From: Saxidomus purpurata
Lineage: Eukaryota > Mollusca > Bivalvia > Venerida > Veneridae
Length of the DNA stretch: 64,000 nt
Assembly (NCBI GenBank): GCA_022818135.1
Contig: JAFMSR010000015.1
Span: 765,316 to 829,315, forward strand
Reading direction: 5' to 3'
The translations under genes were made by a program, and so were the position numbers. The notes under the pieces were generated by a model. That model was not told the origin of the DNA. It did not search any database and worked only from the letters and a program-made list of their open reading frames with translations. Of this stretch, positions 35,972-48,254 are shown piece by piece; position 1 is the stretch's first letter, and every line of letters begins with the position of its first letter.

Positions 35972-36786
35972 GCAGAGCAAACATAGGCTGGCCAATCGCC
36001 ATATGATAAGATTCATGTAAATGTTTCTAAAACGACATAAATTTTTATTTTAATGGATAACAACAGTGACATTGACCCAGGATAAAAGCCGTGCAATATA
36101 CCGTGCAACACACTAATGAGCTAATGATCCCGAATAGAAGGATAAATTTTTAAACAAACAATTCATTTCTCTTCAATTTTGTATTTATTCAAAGACGAAT
36201 TCTAACTGCTTTGATACATATATATAGAAACTTTGTTGAAATTCACCCTATCTCAATGCCGCAATAGCAAATATAAAGACAGTACCGAGGCGTAAGGTTT
36301 TGTGATGAAGTGTTGATTTTACTAGTGTGACATTATGTCAATAAACCTGCACAGTTAAATTATTATATGTTCGGTAAATGTAAACATTGATACGACTGAA
36401 GTTTCCCCAGATAAAATTGAAAACGTATAGATATCTATGCCTTTAATCTAATAACAGGACAATATATATTCGGAAATTGTCATGTATATGTTTTATACAG
36501 CGCTGATATATATGTGCTCTGGCAAATGTTATTGAGGTCAAACTAGAAAATGATACTGCAAGTTGAATCAGTTTTAAGACATCTAAAACAGTATTATAAG
36601 TATTTCTATGTAAAAACAAAGACTAATTAAAATGCCACTTAGGCCTTTGATATCGAAGTATAAAATGACGTCACTTCAGCTGTGATTGATTGCAGTTTAA
36701 TTGCCTTCTGCAATGGTATATTTCAACACACTCTCGGTTACGTTATGGTGTGAGCTTTACACCTTCGTAAATGAGCTTCACACTAT
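35972..36786. other. Non-coding stretch
   Basis: No supported exon. Between 36745 and 36800 there are three loose copies of a GAGCTTCACAC motif. Confidence 0.45.
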
Positions 36787-36999
36787 GTGAAACGAGCTCA
36801 GGCTATAGAAAAGATGTTTTACAAAACTGAAGCTCATTGCAGCCTTGGATTCGGAACTTGCTTTCTTAACGATGCCACAAGCCGACAAACTAATTGTAGA
36901 TATACATTTCAGATGCTATATAATAAGATTCAAAACTGTTCCGACGATTTGACGCCGAAACGTACACAAAATCATAAATACGCATGCATCAAATTTTAA
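36787..36999 (+). CDS. Candidate cysteine-containing terminal exon
   Basis: The frame is open for 70 codons to TAA. An acceptor-like GAGCTCAG at 36803 would start it at AIEKMFYKTEAHCSLGFGTC, and it continues with NCRYTFQMLYNKIQNCSDDL and ends KYACIKF. Five cysteines in 60 residues and a polar composition suggest a secreted fragment. The acceptor lacks a polypyrimidine tract and there is no donor. No family recognised. Confidence 0.18.
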   Translation: MKRAQAIEKMFYKTEAHCSLGFGTCFLNDATSRQTNCRYTFQMLYNKIQNCSDDLTPKRTQNHKYACIKF

Positions 37000-38435
37000 G
37001 TTAAGTATTGGAACGTCTGCCTCAATTTAAAGTCACTCTGTGTGTGCACTCTATGATCAGATAGAAATCCCCTGTACTGTTATCTCTCGGACCGGAAATT
37101 TCTACTTCAGCCCTGATAATATTAAGTATACTTGCATTTTATATATAATTACAGAACATAAACTTTATCAACAACGTCTGTTGCAAATTTAAGAACTATT
37201 CGCAATGCTGGACCAAGAGTGAATTAATTATTTATAAGATAATACATAAGATATTTGCCCCAAATCAAATGCACATAGTCTGTGTTTGTTTTGACTGAGG
37301 TCATGTCTAATCCCCTTACTTTTGTCCGGTACTGGCCGGTTGACGTTTAAGCTTAAAACCGCAAACGTTGACCTCGGATGTGATTTATTTTAAATCGTGT
37401 AGAAAAGGTGATTACTCGGTACCAGTGCTCTAATAGTATTAAGAAATTAGTTATTGACACAAGATTTACTGTAATTCCAACATAAATAACAATTTTACAA
37501 TCTCTTTAACTGCAAAAGATTTATTTTACAATCAGTGTGGACGAATTTTTCCTGTTATACTGTTTTTCTGAATCAAAAATATCAATGTCATTGCGGAAGT
37601 TTTTAGAACAGTAACTAATTATAATACAGACTGGTCTTGACTTTATATCTGGACGGGTCAAGATGTCCACTGCTTGGTCGTCAGGACCATTCAATTTTGA
37701 TAGTTAGCTCTGATATGCAATATTTATTCATTTTAGAAATTATAAAATAATATTCATTCTCAAGGTCTTCTGCCTGGGTGATTTATAACTGCGCATCTGA
37801 ACGACAAAGAGTTGTTTATCATATAACAACAACGCTGAAAAGGGTGATTCTAACATTGAACAGATATTACAAAAGGTAATAAAGCAAAGCGTTATATTCT
37901 TACGTCACTTTGCACGAAAGATCGCTTCATTCCGCTATAAACAGTGAACCTACGTGTCTGTGCAACAGTACATCCCATAAAATTCAAATTTACAACATGT
38001 CAATCCTCCACATGCATTATAGCTCAGTTTTATCCCACAAAATGTTTATTTGCAATAAATCTTTTCTGTCACATATTTGAAAACAAAACAATAATATAAA
38101 TTTTCCATTTAATCTTTTATGTTTTCTCTTGTTTTAGATTTTGTTTTTATTTTTTGGCGTCAGGACTTTTACCATTTATTTAATTTAAATATCTACAATT
38201 GTATCGTTTAGTGTGCATTCTACATGACCGGAAACACGGAGTGTAACACGGAGTATCAGGTAACAGATTAATGATGGTAATAAACACGATTTTATATTAA
38301 CGCAGACCATTACTCGAGTATATTAAAGTAACATTTTATTGCAGTGCAGCGGTTTTTCTTCATCGTAAGCAATAATTAATGCATGTTGAGTGTTTGTAAT
38401 GTAATAACACTCAATGTTTAACGATTTGTTCTTAC
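37000..38435. other. Non-coding stretch
   Basis: A strong acceptor-like TTTTCTCTTGTTTTAG near 38140 leads only into AT-rich sequence with stops. No gene is called. Confidence 0.5.
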
Positions 38436-38474
38436 CTGTGCCTCCATGCTATCGTCAGATAGTTTATGGTTAAA
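38436..38474 (-). CDS. Possible micro-exon (13 codons)
   Basis: On the minus strand a textbook donor (GCACAG then GTAAGAAC) closes 13 open codons, FNHKLSDDSMEAQ. An in-frame stop lies just upstream, and ACCTTAATAG can serve as acceptor. Phase 0 at both ends, like its minus-strand neighbours. Short enough that chance is a serious alternative. Confidence 0.22.
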
Positions 38475-38627
38475 CTATTAAGGTAGCGCCTTACCGTAGC
38501 TGCATATATCTAAAATCTCAAAGGATTGTACCTTTCTTAAGGTAACGTATCACATATTTTTAAGCCATTAATACAATTTTAGGAGAATTATTGTACGCTT
38601 AGGTGTAGGGTTGGATGGTCTTTGAGT

Positions 38628-38654
38628 GGGGGAGGGGCGCGGGGAGGGGGTAGG
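38628..38654 (+). other. G-quadruplex-capable G-run cluster
   Basis: Five runs of three to five G within 27 bases (GGGGG, GGGG, GGGG, GGGGG, GGG separated by one to three bases) in an otherwise AT-rich region. This meets the usual G3+N1-7 folding pattern on the plus strand. Its function is unknown. A weak plus-strand open frame (38622-38846) begins in it and ends at a GTAAAT donor-like site; I do not call that as a gene. Confidence 0.75.
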
Positions 38655-39523
38655 GTAACTTCTACGACAGCAAATCAGTGCATAAAAGGTCATAAAATTA
38701 GTTTAAGGCAGACCTCCAAATTATATGGCAATGTTTCCCAAGGTGTTAAACATGCAGCAAACTATTTTGGTGTGGGGGTCTACACGCTTTCAGTCATGCT
38801 CAAAAATGAGGATTGGTATCACTGGCTGGAAATTGCAGTCAGGTAAATATCTCCTATTTTGGACACAAACAAATCAATTTTGCTAGGTATAGGCATGGTA
38901 GGAGCCAAAGTCTCATCCACGAATACAAGCTTATATAACTGCTCTTATGGACGGACATCTACAAAATTTGCTTCAAATCAAATCAAATCAAATTTAAGTT
39001 AAAATTTGTTTAATTCGTGTAGACATTGATATGGTTTAATTTGGTCGATTGATGAATGAGTTAGGATTGTAGCTATTTTGTTTTTACCGATTCTAATAGT
39101 CTTATTGCTATGTTTATGATTTGGTGCATTAAATGTGTTATCTTTATAAGGATTAATGCATTTTCATGCCGGTGTGGTTTATGCCTTTTCATGCAGACTT
39201 ACTGCATCTTCATGTAGTTTTATTTTTCACGGCATTTTCATGTAATTAGAACTATGCAGCCTTCTACTTGGACGTCGCCATACTGAATTAAAACATGATT
39301 GAAATGACAACACAGTGTCAAATGACGTCAAAGTTGTTATGTACTTTTGAATGCATTAAAATCTTAGATATTTTCTGACTTTTACATTATATCAATTTGG
39401 CAAATCGGTAAAAAATTTCGCAATTTTAGGAAACGTCAAAGAACTATCATATATTATGGTTCGCCCTGTACATGCACATATACTACATGCTTGACATTCA
39501 GATTATGTAAATAACTTTTTTAA

Positions 39524-39895
39524 TTAAAGGGGCGCTCCCTACATCTAGCAGATTATATTCTAGAAACATAGATTATGTGTTCAATAAACGTAAAATGATA
39601 AATACATATAATTTCAAAGAAGAACCTATGGCAAAAAATGCCTAATTGTACCACAATTAATCAACATAAAGGCTTTCTGTAAGCATCCACCCATTAATTG
39701 TACAACAGTAACTCTACATAGATTATTGAATGCTTTATGGTACTGCAGTATATTTTAAACCGATGATTCTATCGACAATGACTGGTAATGCATAGCTGAA
39801 ACTTTTAGGTTAAGTTACAATACTTCCAAAGTGTCTATTATTTATGTTTTAGAGGTTATTTAGTTTGACTTCATTTATAGGGTATGTCCTTTTAA
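39524..39895. mobile_element. TTAA-flanked MITE, copy 2
   Basis: A 364-bp element (39528-39891) starting AGGGGCGCTCCCTACATC and ending GGGTATGTCCTT, flanked by TTAA at 39524-39527 and 39892-39895. It is clearly alignable over its full length with the 35.6 kb copy and in the same orientation, with scattered substitutions and one or two short indels. Confidence 0.8.
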
Positions 39896-39929
39896 GGTAT
39901 GTAATGGCTACTTTTGCTACTGTATTGAA

Positions 39930-40093
39930 TACATTAAACTCCGTTTATAACGAACCCCTTGGGACCATTTCGTTATAACCATATAACATTTTCATATAAA
40001 ATAAATGAAGAAAAAATCTCGAGCAGAGAAAATTTGTTCCTTATATCCGGATTTTCGTTATATCCGGAGTCGTAATATACAGAGTTTACTGTA
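39930..40093. mobile_element. TA-flanked MITE with about 25-bp inverted termini
   Basis: The left end TACATTAAACTCCGTTTATA pairs with the right end, whose reverse complement starts TACAGTAAACTCTGTATATT. Inside, further complementarity involves CCGGATATAACGAA-type sequence. The 164-bp size, TA ends and ACAGTAAA-like terminus fit a Tc1/mariner-pogo type non-autonomous element; the superfamily is inferred. It abuts the preceding TTAA MITE. Confidence 0.68.
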
Positions 40094-41783
40094 TACCCAA
40101 TATTTGTCATATATACAAATGTATCATAATGCAATCGCGACAATACATACTGATTTAACAAACATTTGCCTAGAATTTGTTGCCTGAAAAGGAATGTTCA
40201 AATGTTCTCTTATATTTCAATATGGCCGAATATGTAAAGCTATTTTAGTATTTCGAATTCAATTTGATTTTATGCGTTTATTTACAAGCTATAAAATCTT
40301 TTCATTTTTCTTCTGGGAATATACATTTTGTACGGAGGGGTATTATAGAGATATTTTATAGACTTACGTCTGTCAATTTTCTAACGTATTTGTCTAGTAA
40401 TAAAAAATTTAGGTATACAGTTTTAGGAAAGTTGTAAAACTAATTTCAAAACGCAATTCTGTGCGAATCTGGGAGAGTTTATGCAAAAATTATTTAATCT
40501 AAGGCATTTCCAATTAAAGCAAAAATGCACATTTATATCTACTTCCATCATCCGGGCACTCTTTGCTTATACAATGTAAATTTTTTTTTTAAACAATTGA
40601 CAACATGGGTTGGTAACACGAATTTTACTTGTTTTCGCAGGCAATATACTTTGCACTTAAATAAAAGTATTTCTTTATACTTATTTATATTCATTTATTA
40701 TCCACTTCATTGTTAATTTTATGCCAACTGCTTTAAAAAATAACACAAATAGTTTAATATCATAGTTACCGGAGGAAGTAATGAACATTATTTAAGACAT
40801 GCTCTTTGGTGCAACTTGAACAAATCCATTGCTTGTTATACCGCAGGTTTAACATTGAACTGTTTTGTTTGTTACCAGACAACTAGAGTTTATGTATTTA
40901 ATAGTTGTAATAAACTGTTTATCAAACAGTGAAAATCTTTAATGCACGATAATCATAAAATACAGGTATTCTTTCTTCAACTAGAAAAGGTTTTTTTTGT
41001 GTGCATTGTTTGGAAACCTGATCCGATTTTATATACCTTTACCCCATAAATATTGAGTGACAGCATCTTCGATTAAGTGATTTTGATGAATTGATTTTAA
41101 ACTAGACATAATGAAGTCCCCGCCAATGGTACACGAATATTTAATTAACATTTAATTCATTAATGCATCGGAACATTAAAATTAATATCCAAGGCAATTA
41201 TGTTCGCTATTCACTTCGTTTATATCATTTATCATCAAATCACGAAGTTAACATGAAAATCCACATTTGAATGTGTATTCTTACAAACTAATTCAAAACT
41301 AAATTGAGTTATATGTAAAGCATCTAACAAATTCGCTAAGAATGTGCATACATTTTAAAAGTCCAAATGGTTTTTATGGGTTTGAATTGAATTACCAAAT
41401 TAAGATATCAGTATAGGATGGGCTTCAATACTAGAAAATTCAAGGCCACATATCAAAGTTGGACACGTACTTAGTGCACGTGCCAATAAACATCCCCGAT
41501 CCTCCCATCCTCACTAATTTAAAGCAATATCAATGCAGTAAAAATCGTTTTGTAAAGAATTCAACAGTTATTCGGGAACTCTTTTCTTTTGAACATTTCT
41601 GACCTAAACAGGAAACATTAAGAAAGACGCAAAACAGGCTTTTTTTCTAGGCATATGTTCAAGTCAAAAGTCTAAATGTTGACAAAAGCCAATGAGAATT
41701 GGAGAAGCTCTAGGTCTTTAAAAGACAATAAATTACCAACCTTCAGTCACCGGGAATAACAGCACTCAGATTTTTTTCCTTAG
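40094..41783. other. AT-rich non-coding stretch
   Basis: No exon pair is supported. A good acceptor-like TTACTTGTTTTCGCAG at about 40640 leads into short hydrophobic frames only. Confidence 0.5.
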
Positions 41784-41921
41784 CTTGGAGTCCTTCCAAT
41801 AGACTGTTACAAGCCAAATATTACGGCACCAAATCAAGACCAATGTCCGTGCTTTATAGCAAAATTAACAATCGACAACCTCTTAACTGGTCTCGCTGAT
41901 CTAATTTGCAAAGTTCTATAG
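41784..41921 (+). CDS. Candidate terminal exon, unknown product
   Basis: A strong acceptor (GATTTTTTTCCTTAG) precedes 45 codons and TAG. The translation LGVLPIDCYKPNITAPNQDQ, CPCFIAKLTIDNLLTGLADL, ICKVL has four cysteines and one N-glycosylation sequon, and reads like the end of a secreted protein. There is no donor and no identified upstream exon in a matching phase. It is within the range of chance given the number of acceptor-like sites. Confidence 0.2.
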   Translation, partial: LGVLPIDCYKPNITAPNQDQCPCFIAKLTIDNLLTGLADLICKVL

Positions 41922-42497
41922 ACTCAATTCTGCCACCAAATTGTCATACTGAGAGATGAAGAATGAGAATAGGGAAACTTCTATAATCAAGAACCAAAAT
42001 ACACTTGACGCCGCCATTCTACAGTTCGGTATATTTACCGCATATGAATGATAATAACCTACTTTTGTAAATACGTTACTAGTGTTTCACAACATTTAAT
42101 TGTAATATAGGTCTTTATTCAAAGTCTGGAAATCAGTGTCACAATATAGTCGATTTAGCCTGAGTTACTTCCCCTTATTTCATATCCACCATTTTCATTT
42201 TAAAGAGAAAGTAGAAAATAATCATCAAGCCAGATGTTGTATAGTTTAAATAAGAATCTACCGCTCGGACAAATATAAAAAGAGAAAAACGTTTCAAATG
42301 TGATAAAACTTGCTGAGCAAGTTGCTCTTTTCTGTCTACAAGAAATGCCACTATCAAATTGCTTTCATTCGAAACCAGACTGCTAACAAACCGTATCTGA
42401 CTATCTGTACTAGAGATTGCTTACAATCCTTGCAACATCAGGTTTGAGATGGCCCCCTGTAAGTCGTCCCACTGTTAGGTCTTCACTTTCCTTTTAG

Positions 42498-42719
42498 AAA
42501 CATTCGTTAAAATATACAAAGTATCATCCATGTAACTGGTCTTTTGTAACTCTGATGTTTGACTGCGATTTACAACTCGTGTTTTTTAAAAAAAGGACAC
42601 GTTTCAAAAAAGGACACTTAAAAAAAAACATGTCCAAAAAGGACACGTCCGAAAATTCGAAACACAGGATGAACAGTTGCAGAGGCGTACCGGCGTTGGT
42701 AATTGGAAAAACAGTTTGA
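42498..42719 (+). CDS. Weak open frame after a strong acceptor, partly repeat-derived
   Basis: After TTCACTTTCCTTTTAG the frame is open for 73 codons. About a third of it comes from four loose copies of an AAAAAGGACACG repeat (42590-42650), which gives a lysine-rich segment. That makes the open frame partly an artefact. The stretch after the repeat (NSKHRMNSCRGVPALVIGKT) is unremarkable. Kept only for completeness. Confidence 0.1.
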   Translation, partial: KHSLKYTKYHPCNWSFVTLMFDCDLQLVFFKKRTRFKKGHLKKNMSKKDTSENSKHRMNSCRGVPALVIGKTV

Positions 42720-44436
42720 AATGTCGTCTACAACAGTATAGCTGTAAGTATTCACGTTGTTTAATGAAACATGGAAAACTTTACTTCTTTCAGGACCACA
42801 TTTATGCTTTTAAGATATTACAACACAGTTAGTAACTTTTTAATAGCTGTCTGTCTCTACATTTCCGGATGGACCGTCAGAAACGGCATCTATCGGCGAG
42901 AAACTCATTTAATTTGCTTGGGAAAGTCGTAAGACTGATGAAAAACTAGATTTCTATTAGATTCTGGCGATTTGATTTGCACTAATGTAACGCAAAGGGA
43001 TAGTTTCGAAAAATAGAATATTTGTTATAATTAAAATCCGCCTTTGTAGTCTGCGATTGAAGGACGATCATGTATGTTATTTTTAGAGGCTAAGTTGAAA
43101 ATCTAAAGATAATTTGGGAATGATAGCGAGTCGATCACGGCATTTTAAACAAGAAGTTCTTTGTCATACTGCAAATAGACAACAATACACGAGGCGCGAC
43201 CTGTACGGTTACCCTCGGTATTTATCGTAGTATTCGAATGATTTATAAACAATCGGAACTCCTCGGGTATTTCACGCATCCATCACCGAGGTATTCTGAT
43301 TGATTTATAAAGAGATATAAAGAGAAACTGCTTCTTCGAGCCAGTTTCAGTAAAATCAACCAACATAGCAAACACTGTAGACTAAACATAATGTTTAAAA
43401 CAACAGTGAATACTCAAACATTGGTCTACAATAGTGTCCGCCTGTCGCTGTACTCTCCCAGCTGCTAGATTTTGACCAATCAGCATTCAGCGTCCAACAA
43501 TACTCAATTAACGCTGCGTTGAGAAACTTATAGTATACGCAACGAAAAATGGCCAGTTTGGTACCCGGTGTCCACGGTCTACACTGTTTGCTAAGACTGA
43601 GACTGTGTCAAAGAGTGTACATGTATACATTAGTAAACAACCTCATGACGTGCTCTATATAAAGCTGTCTCGGGCACCAAGTGCGGTGTAAAACTGTCAG
43701 TATATTACAGTATGTGTGACTGTCGTATATCAAACACTGGATAGGAAATTATGACAGTGTCTGTCGATGGTGCAAAAAACTCATTTCCTTGCATTCATCA
43801 AAACCTGCTTGCGAGACACGCGTTATTGGACATAGTACGGAAACATCATTGTAAAGGGTTTATTACTAAAATTGGGCCTTAATTGTTTTGCAGTCTTAAT
43901 TACTCTTGATTTATTGTGGATTGAATAATCTCTTCCACTAAACGTATTTAATACGCGCCAGTAACTGAAAGACGAAGGAGCGTTTGATTAATTTGTCACA
44001 GGATTTCCTTGGCTAAATGTTTCAATGCGTCTGCATATGGTATAGACATATTTGAGGTACTCTATCATAGAAAGCTACAGTAGATACTAACGGCGATTTT
44101 ATTCGGGAAAGTTGTAAACTGTTGTTTGTTCTCTTGAGAACAAATAACAAGGATTGACCAAAGGTCTGAGCTGTTGAAATAGTATCCTTCCTGGTACAAT
44201 GCAATATAATCTAAAAATAGAAATTACGTGTACATCATTGTTTCCCTAAAATTAGAAAAAGAAACTGGGCCAACAGGAACTTACGGCACCGTCTAGAACT
44301 CATAGTTTACGGGGAACAGGTATGTACACCATTAGACTCAATAATTCTTAACATTCATAATAGCAAATGCTGTAGAACGAAGCTCTTCTGTAGGAGGCAT
44401 ATTCTTTCAAATTACACTCTGGCTAATTTGATTGTA
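42720..44436. other. Non-coding stretch with one ambiguous open region
   Basis: On the minus strand a strong acceptor (TTTCTTTTTCTAATTTTAG at about 44248) is followed by 47 open codons to a TAA. A second frame is also open for 60 codons in the same place, so neither can be preferred. No other feature was found. Confidence 0.35.
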
Positions 44437-44512
44437 CCGATTGCTCAAGTAGCGTAGTCCGTAATGGATTCAGATGAAGCGAGTTCAAGTCTGGCAATGC
44501 CTGCATTGTCGC
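44437..44512 (+). mobile_element. Decayed tRNA-derived SINE head
   Basis: GCTCAAGTAGCGTAGTCCGT and GAGTTCAAGTCTGG are spaced like degenerate A and B boxes. The rest is unrecognisable, so this is a low-confidence relic. Confidence 0.3.
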
Positions 44513-44575
44513 ATAAATTAATAATTCACTTATATATATTTACAAAGACTTAACAGCGAAATATAAACATCAGAT

Positions 44576-44669
44576 GCCAGTGCTAGAAGCAGAAAACGAA
44601 ATAATATTTCACCCAGTTTCTTGCCAGTGCTAGGAGCAGAAAACGAAAGAATATTTCACCCAGTTTCTA
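44576..44669. repeat. 47-bp tandem duplication
   Basis: Two copies beginning GCCAGTGCTAGAAGCAGAAA and GCCAGTGCTAGGAGCAGAAA, differing at only two or three positions. Confidence 0.92.
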
Positions 44670-45951
44670 ATACGTACTTAATTTCAGAATATGTAAATGC
44701 AACTTGCCAGGTAAAAACATATCTGTTCACGATATAACTGGGTTACGTTCAAGCAGTTTTTCGAGGATGCAAATTTTTGTAATGAATTATGATATTTTGG
44801 GCTGGCGTGGAAATTGATATAAACTGTACATTTATACAAACTTCATTTACCTCGTTTTATTTGAAACAGAAGTCGGACGGTAAGGCGCCATGCAAGAGAA
44901 CATTAAACTGAATATTTAATTAAATTTCCAACAGCTCAGACCAACAGGTAGATCTAGATGTTTACTTGTTTCTTGGCAGTCAATTTTCTTCAATCAGACC
45001 AAATGCAAAAAATAATACAATCGCAAAAAAGCAGTTTATGGGGAAAAGGGGACATAGCGTCATTTTATGTAGTTTTTTTGTACATCTTATGTAGTTTCAT
45101 CATCAACTGACGTCATCAACCGTATGACGTCTCAACGCAGTGGTAAATGTTAGGTAACTTTGTGACTGTCTCTCCAAGATGTATGCACCTGGTAGACTTA
45201 AAACAGACGCTTGAATTATATCATTTCATATATCTTTGAACTGTAGAATTTTTTTTTTGTAATGAGAAAATACTGTTTAAACGATTTTCCAGAATGTGAC
45301 AATAATCTTATTCCCCGGCGGAAATAAACAGGAATCAAGGCACATTACGAAAATCCATACCTAGCAAAGAACGCTTTTGTACCAAATACAACCATCATTA
45401 AAACCTCATTTATATTGTCTTAATTGATTGTTAATTGCTGTCGCTTACAACGCTGACGATTTCATCTTTAGTAAATTGACTTCCCATTAAAATCTCTGAT
45501 TCGCTAATTAACAAATGTTTTCCGCTTTATTTTGTTCTAATACATCACTTTATTCCAAATAATATCAATTGATTCCATTTCCAATCTAAACTAATATCTT
45601 AAAAGTAAAACACACACATTTGCATAATTTTCATATAATTTTCCATATTTGATTCAAATATTACCACTGCTGCATTCATAAGTGTTTTATTGCTGGGTCT
45701 ACTGGCGCCTTTAATGCTGATTAAAATCAAAGCACTTTTGTTTCTAAAACAAATAAATCATGACAAACTTCCCGTAAAGATTACTTCCCCTTACATAATT
45801 AACATATAGCGGAACTAAACTCGGTTAATATAACCTGTGAACCTGACCAGCTCAGCAAACTGGTCTTGATAGAATTTGAGACATACGCGCCTTCAAAAAC
45901 GGGGAAAATTTCATTTCAAAATCTAATTTTCTTCTTCCTATTTCTTTTAAG
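44670..45951. other. Non-coding stretch
   Basis: No exon or clear repeat is supported up to the candidate exon at 45952. Confidence 0.5.
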
Positions 45952-46045
45952 AAATTGCAATCGAGGCACCGAGATACAGAGTTACGGCAAAATCTTTACC
46001 CACCTCCCCGGCCACCCTCCCACCTCCACCAGTCTTTTTTTTACT
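45952..46045 (+). CDS. Candidate internal exon, proline-rich in one frame
   Basis: A very strong acceptor (CTTCTTCCTATTTCTTTTAAG) precedes it, written here as 21 letters only to name the tract, and a textbook donor (ACT then GTAAGTTAAG) follows. All three frames are open across the 94 bp, so the frame cannot be chosen. One frame reads IEAPRYRVTAKSLPTSPATL then PPPPVFFLL, a proline-rich, disordered-looking segment. The exon is CpG- and C-richer than its surroundings. The splice signals make an exon plausible, coding or not. Confidence 0.3.
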
Positions 46046-46342
46046 GTAAGTTAAGATATCATCTTACACGAACTCATAAAATATTTGCTCCGGGGAAAAT
46101 TGTTTTAACGTACATTGGCTTTCCTATGAACTAAACAATTGGTAACTATCGTACTTTTAGACGTTCAGGAAATTACAACGGTGCTATTCATTACCGAAAC
46201 GATGGTTTTCCCTGTAATTCTGTCCCATCATTGGTGCTCTTTATAACCAGGAAACAAAGTTAAAGACTGATATATTTCGGTACTTAAGAAAAGATAATCT
46301 TCTTTTAACCACATTTACCGTTTTCTGGGAACATTTTCTGGA
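46046..46342. other. Non-coding stretch
   Basis: Intron-like AT-rich sequence following the candidate donor. Nothing else is visible. Confidence 0.45.
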
Positions 46343-46512
46343 TACAGTAAAGTTTCTGTATTGAGACCACCCTTCGGACCAGTTTAACATGGTCTTAATT
46401 ATGAATCAATTTTATTAACGAGGAAGTTGAGCATTTGACTCTGAAATGTCTGGTCTTAATATCGAGGGCGGTTTTTATTATCGGACTGTCTTAATAGAGA
46501 AACTTGACTGTA
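46343..46512. mobile_element. TA-flanked MITE, pogo-like termini
   Basis: The left terminus TACAGTAAAGTTTCTGTATT and the reverse complement of the right terminus, TACAGTCAAGTTTCTCTATT, match at all but two positions, and pairing continues inward (GAGACCACCC against GGTC-type sequence). The 170-bp unit ends in TA on both sides. The ends are inverted repeats of the class seen in Tc1/mariner and pogo non-autonomous elements. Confidence 0.78.
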
Positions 46513-47821
46513 TTTATAAAAATTCGACTTTACCTACGACAAATAAATGCACGTGGAAAAGGTTTGAATGGATTCTTTTGTTATAAATAATCCGACATCA
46601 ACAAAGGGGTGGGGTTAGAGCACCATTGGCGTCATGTCAATTGTTGTTGGTAAAATAAATTTCTAAACTGAATATTGTTCGAAAATAATGCGCTTGTTAA
46701 GTAAAAATGCATAAAGCCGGCCAGATTAAATTTCTGGTGAAGAGATGACATAGATATAAGAATAAGGTAATTATCATAATTTCGTCTCTAGGTTTGTGTC
46801 CGTGCATAATGATGCACAACAACGTACGGAATTTAGGTATCATACTTTTAGCCTCGTTGACTCATTGTGCTTTTTAATGACAATTCTTTGTCCATCCGTC
46901 TGTCTGTCTGTTCGTAAATGTTGATTTTGCTATCACGCAACATATTGTGATTTAACTATGTTGACCAAAATTGGGGAGAATCCTTCATTACTCTCTACAG
47001 AAGTTCTTGTCACCTACACAGTCTTGGTAAAACATTGTAAAAGGGTTACTCTTAACGTGCTCTTCGTGAAATTCTAGCAGCCACCTCCGAACAGGAAAAA
47101 GAAGAGGAATAACAAAACAAGTGGTTAACAGTAAGTTCTTGAACCCATTAAAGCTTCATCTAACATCAACAGACTGTTGGTCTGAAAATATGATGTTAAA
47201 ATTTTATGTTGAAAGTTTTATAGAGAAACCTTTTCGAATATTGATTCGAAAATACTCTGAAATATTCAGCTCCAATATTATACCGTAGACAGTTATCTAA
47301 CTTGGATTTTGATAGAATTATGTCCCTTTTATAGTAACTAATGCGATCTGGTATATTTTACTCATTGGTTAAGAACTTACATGTACATGTAATTTTAAAA
47401 ACTGTATTAATTAAAAAAGAAACATTTCATGGGACTTTATTACAATACCTCTAAACAATATAATAAACAAACTATTGTTTTTAATTTAAAACTATGCGGT
47501 TTTGCTGATTTATTTCTGTATTTATAAAACGCCCATGTTCATGACGGGGCATAAAGTTGGCAGTCTAACAAACAATTTTTATCGAACGAAACGTATTTAC
47601 CATTTTTTCTTTTAAAGATCAAACATGGTAAATCTATAATGTAGAAGCCCAGACACATTTATTCTTAACATGCGTTCAGTTTTGAAATGATACATGGCAA
47701 AAATATAACTGATTATCACGCTTACGAGCTGCTGTCACGTGGAAAATGGACTGCTCATAGACATTGCGAGCAAGAATGTTCGTACACATTTCAAGTCAGA
47801 CTGCCTTAGGCATTTGAGATT
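46513..47821. other. Non-coding stretch
   Basis: Contains a short (GTCT)n run near 46895-46915 within what looks like a fragment of an SSR-tailed interspersed repeat. No exon is supported. Confidence 0.5.
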
Positions 47822-47968
47822 GCATTTAGACATTGCAAGCAAGACTAGACTGCAGTTAGACATTGCAAGCCAGACTGCAGTTAGACATTGCAACCTGCAG
47901 TTAGACTTTGCAAGCCAGACTGCAGTTAGACATTGCAAGCCCGACTGCAGTTAGACTTTGCAAGCCAG
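47822..47968. repeat. 24-25 bp minisatellite with CTGCAGTTAGACATTGCAAG unit
   Basis: About six tandem units of TAGACATTGCAAGCCAGACT type containing a PstI-like CTGCAG. One unit has lost part of its length. Open frames on both strands are repeat artefacts. Confidence 0.9.
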
Positions 47969-48254
47969 CGCTGGGGCCGACTGTTAACATTGCAAGCCAG
48001 ATTGCGTCATTGCGCCGGCAAGCCCGACAAAAAATCCCCTTTATTGGAAACAATTGCCTTTCTTCTTTACTGGCGTCCTTTAAAGAAATTTCGCCATAAG
48101 CAAAAACGTGCGTTTCGAAGGAAGGGCATGTATTTAGTACTATTTACAATTAACTTCAAACCTGCAATAAACTGATACTCTCAGATGATTTAACGGGAGG
48201 GGTTTTAAGTTGCCCATGTGTAAAAACACAAGCAGAAACTGCCGTCATTCTCTA

